A DNA stretch of 64,000 nucleotides from Paraferrimonas sp. SM1919 (GTDB taxonomy: Bacteria; Pseudomonadota; Gammaproteobacteria; Enterobacterales; Shewanellaceae): NCBI RefSeq assembly GCF_010993985.1, contig NZ_WINH01000009.1, positions 62,001-126,000 on the forward strand. Direction: 5' to 3'. The position numbers and the translations under genes are program-made. Of this stretch, positions 45,215 to 52,465 are shown in pieces; positions within the stretch are counted from its first letter, which is position 1, and each line of letters starts with the position of its first letter. Under the pieces are notes generated by a model. That model was not told the origin of the DNA. It did not search any database and saw only the letters and a list, made by a program, of their open reading frames with translations.

Positions 45215-45383
45215 ACTACAGATATTGAGTCCTTTAACGTCCTACTTTTAATATTCTGCCGACTTTCTAAGCCAACTTAAGCGTGGCATTTAATAATGCA
45301 TACCTAACATGACCAATTTATAATCATAATGCAACAGCAAATTGTGCGAAAAAAACTCAAGTAAAAAAAGGATTTAGAGTCTG

Positions 45384-45399
45384 TTTGATAGGGATCAAA
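45384..45399. promoter_or_regulatory. FNR-type binding site upstream of sucCD
   Basis: TTTGATAGGGATCAAA contains a perfect TTGAT-N4-ATCAA, the FNR/EtrA/ANR consensus. It lies about 235 bases upstream of sucC, downstream of the grxD terminator, so sucCD is the likely target. Confidence 0.6.
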
Positions 45400-45433
45400 G
45401 ATATCATGGTGTGAGCCGAGCCTTCTTATTAAA

Positions 45434-45461
45434 AAAGCCCAGCTTTCACAAGCTGGGCTTT
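45434..45461 (-). terminator. intrinsic terminator of grxD
   Basis: AAAGCCCAGCTT and AAGCTGGGCTTT pair over four bases. On the minus strand a T-run follows. Confidence 0.95.
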
Positions 45462-45482
45462 AAAACCTGGAGGCAGTTGAGA

Positions 45483-45821
45483 TTACTCAGCGTCTTCTTG
45501 TTTGTGTTTTGCGGCTACTTCATCGATAAGTGGCTTTAGTTCACCGGTTTGGAACATTTCAACAATAATATCGCAACCACCAATTAATTCACCTTCAACC
45601 CATAATTGTGGGAAAGTTGGCCAATTAGCAAAAGCAGGTAGCTCAGCACGGATATCTGGGTTTTGTAAAATATCAACATAGGCAAAAGGCTGACCACAGT
45701 TGATTAATACTTGTGAAGCTTGAGAAGAAAAACCACAGCTTGGTAGCTTAGGTGAGCCTTTCATGTAAAGGATAATTGGGTTTTCAGCAATTTGTTGCTT
45801 AATTCTATCTATGGTTTCCAT
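45483..45821 (-). CDS. grxD: monothiol glutaredoxin GrxD
   Basis: 112 residues from the ATG at 45821 (METIDRIKQQIAENPIILYMKGSPKLPSCGFS). The CGFS active site, FAYVDILQNPDIR, NWPTFPQLWV and GGCDIIVEM are all typical. GrxD carries [2Fe-2S] clusters with BolA partners and serves iron-sulfur delivery. An ATG at 45842 would add seven residues; the E. coli protein starts near the second site. It is followed by its own terminator. Confidence 0.95.
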   Translation of the reverse strand: METIDRIKQQIAENPIILYMKGSPKLPSCGFSSQASQVLINCGQPFAYVDILQNPDIRAELPAFANWPTFPQLWVEGELIGGCDIIVEMFQTGELKPLIDEVAAKHKQEDAE

Positions 45822-46026
45822 AATCTGACCGAAGTTATTCATAAAGATACATCTATTCTACGCCAACTTGGGTAAAACAAAAACACAGTTTTTGTAAGGG
45901 AAATCCTTCAGATGCTCATTCAATGGGCAAAATATCAAAAACAGAGGATATTTGATTCACTTCACAAAAATTATCAGTACAATACTCAGTGGAATTTTTT
46001 AAAAAATGCAAAAATGGAGCGCCATC

Positions 46027-46611
46027 ATGGCTTTTGAATTACCTGCACTACCTTATGCAATCGACGCCCTAGAGCCGCACATCTCTAAAGAAACTCTAGA
46101 GTTCCACCACGGTAAGCACCACAACACTTACGTTGTTAAGTTAAATGGTCTTATTCCTGGTACTGAGTTTGAGGGTAAATCACTAGAAGATATCGTTAAA
46201 ACTTCTACCGGTGGTATCTTCAACAATGCTGCTCAAATCTGGAACCACACTTTTTACTGGCATTGTTTAGCACCAAATGCTGGCGGCAAGCCAACGGGGG
46301 ATCTAGCTGCAGCTATCGACGCAAGCTTTGGTTCTTTCGAAGCTTTCCAAGCTGAACTGAACGACAAAGCAGTAAACAACTTTGGTTCAAGCTGGACTTG
46401 GTTAGTTAAAAACGCTGACGGTTCTCTAGCCATCGTTAATACTTCTAACGCAGCGACTCCACTCACTGAAGATGGTGTGACTCCACTACTAACTGTAGAC
46501 CTATGGGAACACGCTTACTACATTGATTACCGTAATGTGCGTCCAGATTACCTAAATGGTTTTTGGCAATTAGTAAATTGGGAATTCGTAGCGGCTAACT
46601 TCGCTGCATAA
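46027..46611 (+). CDS. sodB: Fe superoxide dismutase
   Basis: 194 residues from the ATG at 46027 (GGAGC seven bases upstream; the in-frame ATG at 46006 lacks a site). Metal ligands are the His of [13 protein letters not shown], the His of [11 protein letters not shown] and the Asp and His of [13 protein letters not shown]. The QIWNHTFYW form and FNNAAQ indicate the iron type. It removes superoxide in the cytoplasm. The terminator at 46635-46667 follows. Confidence 0.97.
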   Translation: MAFELPALPYAIDALEPHISKETLEFHHGKHHNTYVVKLNGLIPGTEFEGKSLEDIVKTSTGGIFNNAAQIWNHTFYWHCLAPNAGGKPTGDLAAAIDASFGSFEAFQAELNDKAVNNFGSSWTWLVKNADGSLAIVNTSNAATPLTEDGVTPLLTVDLWEHAYYIDYRNVRPDYLNGFWQLVNWEFVAANFAA

Positions 46612-46634
46612 GTTTATTTCCTGCCCCCTTAACT

Positions 46635-46667
46635 AAAGGTCAGTGACTGAGTCGCTGACCTTTTTTT
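46635..46667 (+). terminator. intrinsic terminator of sodB
   Basis: AAAGGTCAG pairs with CTGACCTTT, extended by TGAC/GTCG with one G-U pair, and seven T follow. Confidence 0.95.
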
Positions 46668-46856
46668 ATCTAAGCTTACTGCCTGTAATTATTTTTAAAA
46701 TCCCATCTTAATCATTTTTAAAACCGTCATTTGTTGGCTAAAAATTAGCCAACTGCTAACTTTGTGACTACAGTTATTAATGTCGTAAAAAACACTCTCT
46801 GCGTGAGAAACAACATTATTTCCATATAGTTAAAAAGCCATGGAGCCTACAAAGTT

Positions 46857-47582
46857 ATGGACAAACAATTACTGATATATGATCAAGTCGAAGCACTTAG
46901 TAAACAAAAGCATGCGGATTTATATGTCAAATCTGGCAATGACTACTCTTTTGCTAAAGACATAAATTCAATCCCCCTTATGGCGGTTGAATTTCGCAAT
47001 GCTGCCAACGAGTATCCAATCGTCTTCACCGGAGGTAATGAAATCATGCCCGCTGTTATTGTCGGCACTCGCAATGATGAGAACCTCTACTATTCAGTAG
47101 ATAAAGGCTGGGATGCTAACTATGTTCCAGCCTTTATTCGTCGCTACCCATTTGTCTTTTCAAGTAGCGATGCTGGTGAACATTTTACCTTATGTGTTGA
47201 TAGCAGTTTCTCTGGCTGTAATACCGAAGGTAAAGGAGAGCGACTTTTTGATAGTGAAGGGGAGCAAACTCAGTACCTTAAAAATGTATTAGCATTTATG
47301 AAAGAATACCAAGCTCATTTCAAACGTTCACAGATGTTTTGCCAGAAGCTTAAGGAGCTTGATTTACTGGAGGAAGTTGGCGCTCAATTTCAAGAAAATG
47401 GAAAGCAACGTTCTTTGACGGGTTTTTTAGCCGTCAATCGCGAGAAACTAAAAGCACTCAGTGCCGAGCAGTTAAAAGAACTGATGCAAAATGATTCGAT
47501 CGAATTATTGTATCTTCATTTACATTCACTAAATAATCTCAACGCCCTAGTCCAACGAAGTATTAAGGTAGAAGCGGCGTAA
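46857..47582 (+). CDS. SapC-family protein
   Basis: 241 residues, a soluble protein without signal peptide. Characteristic parts are SIPLMAVEFRNAANEYPIVFTGG, PAFIRRYPFVFSS, GERLFDSEGEQTQYLKNVLAFM and LTGFLAVNREKLKALSAEQLKEL. This is the SapC family, named from the surface-layer (sap) locus of Campylobacter fetus, whose biochemical role is not known. The gene converges on the secretion-like operon at 47600; the two genes share the terminator region. Whether they act together is open. GGAG at about 46840 is 11-12 bases before the ATG. Confidence 0.85.
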   Translation: MDKQLLIYDQVEALSKQKHADLYVKSGNDYSFAKDINSIPLMAVEFRNAANEYPIVFTGGNEIMPAVIVGTRNDENLYYSVDKGWDANYVPAFIRRYPFVFSSSDAGEHFTLCVDSSFSGCNTEGKGERLFDSEGEQTQYLKNVLAFMKEYQAHFKRSQMFCQKLKELDLLEEVGAQFQENGKQRSLTGFLAVNREKLKALSAEQLKELMQNDSIELLYLHLHSLNNLNALVQRSIKVEAA

Positions 47583-47589
47583 TGAATTC

Positions 47590-47614
47590 AAGCCACACAT
47601 TAGTGTGGCTTTTT
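47590..47614 (+). terminator. terminator of the SapC gene, overlapping the converging stop codon
   Basis: AAGCCACAC and GTGTGGCTT pair over a four-base loop with T after it. The stop codon of the converging adaptor gene lies in the loop. Confidence 0.85.
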
Positions 47615-48349
47615 AAATTGAATGCTACACATCAATCCCGCAGGAATATCTAAATTGGGATTGGCCAAAGTTAAACGTACCCCAAAGCTATTACTAGCGG
47701 CATCCATGACTTGATCTATCACATCAACTTTAGCTTGATAAGTCTTAATAAATGGATTGGTTATCTGCAATTGTGCACTTTGGCCAACACCAATTTCAGG
47801 ATAAAAATTTATTGGTAACAGAACTTCAACCAATAAAGGATCCATTTTTGCGATTTCTACTACAGGGCTTTGTTCATAAGCGTATTCACCAGGATAGAGC
47901 AAGTTTTTGGTGACTACGCCTTTAACTTGGCTTTTTACTTTATTCCTTTCTAGGAACAAACTGTTCTTTTTGAGATCCAATTCGGCCATCAAATATTCAA
48001 ACTTGGTATTTTCATAAAGCTCTTGGGAAACCATATTTTGCTGTTTTAAGGTTTCTAACCTGTCTAATTGATCTTTTAATAGTTTAAGCCGTTGATTAGA
48101 TAAGGTGATACCAATTTGCTCTAGTTCACTATCAAGACTCACCAAAGTCTGCCCTTGAACAACAGTATCCCCCCTTTGCACATGGAGCTTATCAATGATC
48201 CCTTGAGCCGGACTGCCTACTTTTATCACCATTTGCGGCTTCAACATACAATCAAAACTTTGCTGATAAAAATCTTGTGCTGGCAAGTTTGTCGTAACGA
48301 CTAAAAACAGCCAACCTGTCATTAAATTGCGCTTCATAAACTTTATCAT
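47600..48349 (-). CDS. small periplasmic adaptor (HlyD/MFP family) of the SecA-like locus
   Basis: 249 residues. A signal peptide (NLMTGWLFLVVTTNLPA) makes it periplasmic rather than membrane-anchored. The lipoyl halves are VGSPAQGIIDKLHVQRGDTVVQGQTLVSLD and VKSQVKGVVTKNLLYPGEYAYEQSPVVEIA, joined by a coiled-coil hairpin of about 70 residues. A short beta-barrel ends the protein. It lacks the membrane-proximal domain of full RND adaptors. The start overlaps the stop of the SecA-like gene (ATGA). It is the last gene of the operon. It could bridge the periplasm to an outer-membrane channel. Confidence 0.8.
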   Translation of the reverse strand: MIKFMKRNLMTGWLFLVVTTNLPAQDFYQQSFDCMLKPQMVIKVGSPAQGIIDKLHVQRGDTVVQGQTLVSLDSELEQIGITLSNQRLKLLKDQLDRLETLKQQNMVSQELYENTKFEYLMAELDLKKNSLFLERNKVKSQVKGVVTKNLLYPGEYAYEQSPVVEIAKMDPLLVEVLLPINFYPEIGVGQSAQLQITNPFIKTYQAKVDVIDQVMDAASNSFGVRLTLANPNLDIPAGLMCSIQFKKPH

Positions 48350-50310
48350 TCTAATTGTCCTGTGATCGCGAGATAGTCCGCCAAATACTCCTGCTGTTGA
48401 CTGAGTTGCTTTCTGGTTTTGTATGCCCGCTGTTCATTTTTATTTTGGATAAATTTAACCAAAGGCGCTAACCAGAGTCCTGCTTGTTGCTCTTTTAACA
48501 AGTTAAGCAACCAGTTAGGAACATGGCGTTTAAAAAAGTCGTCTTCTTTACTTAAAAATAATTGCACCACACCTGGGTCCCCTTGCCTTGCCGCACGTCC
48601 GAAAAGCTGCCGGTCAACCCGCCGATAATCATTTAATTGAGTCACTATGATATGCAATCCACCACTGTTCGCTACCGTATCAGATAGCTTAATATCAGTC
48701 CCTCTGCCAGCCATATTGGTCGCAATGGTGATCTGCCCAGGTTGACCCGCTTGAGCAATGATTTTCGCTTCATGCTCATCTTGCCGCGCATTGAGCAGTT
48801 GATGTGCCATCGCTTGCTGTTGTAAGAACTGTGACAATAATTCTGATTCTTGAACACTTTGAGTACCAATCAAAATCGCCTTGTGCTGTCGCTGCCACTG
48901 TTTAACCCTTGCCACAATTGCCACCATTTTTTGTTCCCCAGTTGCAAACACACAAGGCTCTAAATACTTTCTTCTATTGTTTTGATAAGGCTCTATTCGA
49001 ACCACAGATAATCCATAAACAGCAGCAAGCTCTTTACTGATTTCTTTAGCGGTACCCGTCATTCCGGCGAGCAAGAGATAGCGTTTGAAAAAACGTTGAT
49101 AGCTAATACTTCCTATGGTCTGCCTTTCTTTACTCAGTAACAACCCCTCTTTGAGCTCAATTAATTGATGTAGCCCCTGCTCCCATGAGCGATCGGCCAT
49201 CACTCTGCCAGTACTTTGATCAATAATCACAACCTTGCCATCAGCGACTAAATAATCGAAGTCTTTGTTGAATAAATACAAGGCTTTTAATCCGTTAAGC
49301 ACCAACATTTCACGAGTAACAGCAACTTGCCATAACCCACTAAATTGCTGACATAATTGTGAAAGTCTATTTTGCCCATCTAAGGTGAATTGTAAAAAAT
49401 GCCTAGGCTTATCAACAATAAAATCTTTTCCTTGCTGTAATTGCTTAGCTAGCATTAACGCCGTTTGATAAATTTCCTGCCGAGCCGAGGTGTCGATGTC
49501 ACTAGATATGATGAGCGGCGTGATGGCCTCATCAGCTAAAATACTGTCTGCCTCATCAACGATCGCATACACTAAGCCTGGCAACATAAGTTGCTGAGCT
49601 TTATCCCCTAATAACCCCTGCTTTAGTGCCAATTGTGCCGGGGTATTCGACCCCATTTTCATTCTGTCTCGTAAATGGTCAAAGACCACCTGCTTGTTGG
49701 TGCAATAAACAATATCAGCTTTGTATGCTTCAACCTTTTCAGGTTCAGTCATCCCTTCAGTGATCACCGCGGTGGTTAAGTTGAAGGCTTCATAGATGGG
49801 ATTAAGTGCTGCAACATCACGTTTGGCCAAATACTCATTGACAGTGATCACATGGCATGAAACTCCAGCAATCGCCATCGTGGTAGCGGCAATCGCTGCA
49901 GTCAGCGTTTTTCCTTGGCCAGTGTCCATTTCCGCAATTAGACCTGACATCAACACCCATGCCCCTTCAAATTGAGTTGGAAAAGGACGGTAGCCAAATT
50001 GTTGTTGGCAAACGGCACCAATAAGGGCAAATGCCTGACTGGCAAAATCGAGGTTTATCCCATGGTTAATGGCTAAGCGTTGCAACTCAACTTTCTTAGC
50101 AGCAATACTCTGCGACTCTAAATTAGCAAGTTGCTGATAATAATTAGCAATATTATCATGCAATTTTTTTAGCTGTTTAGAGTTCACCCGCTGCATATTG
50201 GCACGGCTATCAAGATACCCTTGTAATTTATCTTCCCATGATTTGTTGTGCGTAGGCCATCTCATTAAATAGGTCTGTTGTGGCAGTGGGTATGGTAGAC
50301 AATTAGACAC
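48346..50310 (-). CDS. shortened SecA paralogue (SecA-like translocation ATPase)
   Basis: 654 residues from a GTG at 50310 (AGGAG upstream). It has the two nucleotide-binding domains of SecA: RPFPTQFEGAWVL, Walker A EMDTGQGKTLTAA (about 127-139), TVNEYLAKRD, YCTNKQVVFDHLRD, VDEADSILADEAITPLIIS (about 251-269), GMTGTAKEI, ATNMAGRGTDIKL, GGLHIIVT and QLFGRAARQGDPG. The preprotein cross-linking part lies between about 270 and 400. After NBD2 only about 70 residues remain, ending within the scaffold helix (YKTRKQLSQQQEYL). The wing, the two-helix finger and the zinc C-terminus of E. coli SecA (901 residues) are absent. It is therefore not the housekeeping SecA. It overlaps both neighbours. Confidence 0.85.
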   Translation of the reverse strand: MSNCLPYPLPQQTYLMRWPTHNKSWEDKLQGYLDSRANMQRVNSKQLKKLHDNIANYYQQLANLESQSIAAKKVELQRLAINHGINLDFASQAFALIGAVCQQQFGYRPFPTQFEGAWVLMSGLIAEMDTGQGKTLTAAIAATTMAIAGVSCHVITVNEYLAKRDVAALNPIYEAFNLTTAVITEGMTEPEKVEAYKADIVYCTNKQVVFDHLRDRMKMGSNTPAQLALKQGLLGDKAQQLMLPGLVYAIVDEADSILADEAITPLIISSDIDTSARQEIYQTALMLAKQLQQGKDFIVDKPRHFLQFTLDGQNRLSQLCQQFSGLWQVAVTREMLVLNGLKALYLFNKDFDYLVADGKVVIIDQSTGRVMADRSWEQGLHQLIELKEGLLLSKERQTIGSISYQRFFKRYLLLAGMTGTAKEISKELAAVYGLSVVRIEPYQNNRRKYLEPCVFATGEQKMVAIVARVKQWQRQHKAILIGTQSVQESELLSQFLQQQAMAHQLLNARQDEHEAKIIAQAGQPGQITIATNMAGRGTDIKLSDTVANSGGLHIIVTQLNDYRRVDRQLFGRAARQGDPGVVQLFLSKEDDFFKRHVPNWLLNLLKEQQAGLWLAPLVKFIQNKNEQRAYKTRKQLSQQQEYLADYLAITGQLE

Positions 50311-52462
50311 CGAACTCTCCTAAAAAATTTTGTCTAATGGCACGATAAAAGCGGCTGGCTAGGGTTTCATCATCTTTGGTAAAACGTACCCACACTCTTG
50401 AGCCGTAAAATTCTATTGGCTGTCTATTAACTAACTTAATGTCATACCAAAATACCCGCTTAAAGGTCTCTTTTTGACTGCTCGAACGGGGATCGACATT
50501 GATCTCTCCTCCTGCTAAATGCCCTAGAGCAATACTAGGCAAGCTAAATTGAGCACCTGGATTAATGCGACTTACCTTCGCTGGCAAGATCCCTTCACCA
50601 AAAGCATTAATTAATACTTCAACTTGTTCACTTGATTGTCTGATCTGCTCAATATCTTGCTGCGTAATTGCCACTTGTATCGTTAATTCCCTCGCTAATT
50701 CAGAGACGTAGCCAATGGCCTCGCCTTTGGAAAAATACCGCCCAGGGAGAGACTCTAAAGCCGAAATCAACAGTCGCCCATCTACTGGGGAATAAATGAT
50801 GGTGTTCGCCAACTGTTGTTCGATATAAGCAAGATTACCCTGTAAATTTTTAATTTCTGTTGCTACCAATTGAGCTTGCTGAGGTTGCCCCTCAAAGCGC
50901 AACTGCACAAGCTTGATTTGCAATTCCTGCAATCTTGCCTGGAGTACTTTCTTTTCGGTCGTCAATTCATCACTTTGACACAAAAATAACGGCTGGTTTT
51001 TACTAATTTTCGAGCCCGGATTTACCATCACTTGCTCAATAAAACAATTACTTTGAGCCCTGATTATGGCGTCTTCAGGATGTTTAATGATCCCCTGTAC
51101 TAGGGTTGTTGCTGAGAATGGCACCGCAAAAAAAATCAGACTAACACTGAGCATTAATAATGCTACTACGCTTATGGCTCGCAACCTTAAGCGATTCAGC
51201 TTGGGACTTTTTAGCAAAAATTTACTCTGTTTATACAAGGGTAAAATAAACATAGTAAACAACGAAAATAACGCTAGCGCTACTCCAATAAAGAAAAACT
51301 GTTGTGCTAAAAATATTGCAATAATAAACACAATGAAGGCTCGATAACAGAATGAAGCGATCCCATAAAAGCTGAACCATGCCGCTTCCCCCTGAGCATA
51401 AGCCGGAGACTTTATATCACTAACTAGCAATAAGTAACGTTGTATCACATAAGCAATATATTGATTCGACCTTGATGCTAAGTTAGGAATTTCAAGCAAA
51501 TCGGAAAGTATGTAGTAACCATCAAACTTAAGTAATGGATTTGCATTAAATAACAGCGTTGAGACCCCAGCGATAAGCATGATGTTATAAAGTAAGGTGC
51601 GACTTAAGCCCGCTTCTAACTGGACCCAAAGGTGCAAAGCCAGCGCAGCAATAAACAGTTCAACCAACATACCCGCCGCCCCTACCAACACTCTTTGGTA
51701 GCGATAGCTAAAATTAGTGGCTGCAGATGCATCTACATAAGGAACGGGCATGAACACTAAAAACATGATGCCAATATCATGGACTTCTCCGCCATATTTT
51801 TTCACTAAATAGGCATGCCCCAACTCATGTAGTAATTTGACAATTGGAAAAAGCAACCAAAGCAGCAGTAAATTGCTTGGAGTTAACACCGTATCTACAA
51901 TATTTTCAGTTAATTGCGGCCAATGGGTTAATGTTTGCAAAAACGCACTGATCACCACCAGCAGCCACACCAGCGCAAACCAGCGACTCATAAAAGGTCG
52001 GGCAAAGTTAACCGTCTTAGCTAAGAATGGCTCGGGGTCGAACAAGGGGACCCTAATGGCTAGCGGACTGCTGAGTTTCGCTTTTAATTTACTAAAAGCC
52101 ATATTGTGTTTTCGTCTTAACTGCTCGCCATGGTCGGCTAAACCATCACTAACCAATAAACCCGCTTGGTATAATTTAGTAATAAGGGCTATTACCTGTT
52201 CTTGACTGGGTGCTTTATCCTGCAATTTAATAACTGCATTTTCCCAAATATCGTTAACACTTTTACTGCCATCAAACTGACTGATCAGTACATAAGCTTC
52301 ATAGTTGAACCTGTGATGGGCAGCGGTGATCTTATCTTCAAAAAAATACCAAACTCGGCCACGTTTAACTTGTCTTTGAATATTTATATGGTTTCTAAGT
52401 TGGGGCTTTAAAGCTGCAACTCGATACCAATAGGGACTGAATAATTGACTCTGTTTTGTCAT
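50303..52462 (-). CDS. hybrid protein: PqqD-like domain, M50 zinc protease, HlyD-type adaptor
   Basis: 719 residues from the ATG at 52462 (AAGGTG seven bases upstream). Residues about 30-105 resemble a PqqD-like winged helix (WYFFEDKITAAHHRFNYEAYVLISQFDG). A membrane M50 (site-2 protease type) domain follows, with HELGH at about 212-216 and the third ligand in LLKFDGYYILSD (about Asp314). About six to eight membrane segments are visible. The last 270 residues hold a lipoyl/coiled-coil/barrel adaptor (IIRAQSNCFIEQVMVNPGSKISKNQPLFL). Similar layouts occur in putative peptide zinc metalloproteases. It may recognise and cut a substrate in the membrane and pass it on; this is inference. Confidence 0.8.
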   Translation of the reverse strand: MTKQSQLFSPYWYRVAALKPQLRNHINIQRQVKRGRVWYFFEDKITAAHHRFNYEAYVLISQFDGSKSVNDIWENAVIKLQDKAPSQEQVIALITKLYQAGLLVSDGLADHGEQLRRKHNMAFSKLKAKLSSPLAIRVPLFDPEPFLAKTVNFARPFMSRWFALVWLLVVISAFLQTLTHWPQLTENIVDTVLTPSNLLLLWLLFPIVKLLHELGHAYLVKKYGGEVHDIGIMFLVFMPVPYVDASAATNFSYRYQRVLVGAAGMLVELFIAALALHLWVQLEAGLSRTLLYNIMLIAGVSTLLFNANPLLKFDGYYILSDLLEIPNLASRSNQYIAYVIQRYLLLVSDIKSPAYAQGEAAWFSFYGIASFCYRAFIVFIIAIFLAQQFFFIGVALALFSLFTMFILPLYKQSKFLLKSPKLNRLRLRAISVVALLMLSVSLIFFAVPFSATTLVQGIIKHPEDAIIRAQSNCFIEQVMVNPGSKISKNQPLFLCQSDELTTEKKVLQARLQELQIKLVQLRFEGQPQQAQLVATEIKNLQGNLAYIEQQLANTIIYSPVDGRLLISALESLPGRYFSKGEAIGYVSELARELTIQVAITQQDIEQIRQSSEQVEVLINAFGEGILPAKVSRINPGAQFSLPSIALGHLAGGEINVDPRSSSQKETFKRVFWYDIKLVNRQPIEFYGSRVWVRFTKDDETLASRFYRAIRQNFLGEFGV

Positions 52463-52465
52463 CAA

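Larger units (their letters stand above)
45150..45482. other. intergenic region between sucC and grxD
   Basis: About 330 bases without a gene. It contains the hairpin at 45194-45214, the FNR-type site at 45384-45399 and the grxD terminator at 45434-45461. The sucC promoter itself was not fixed. Confidence 0.6.

Noticed and set aside
48346..50310. Shortened SecA as a pseudogene
   Set aside because: All ATPase motifs are intact, the ends overlap both neighbours in working frames, and the start has a good ribosome binding site, so it looks functional.
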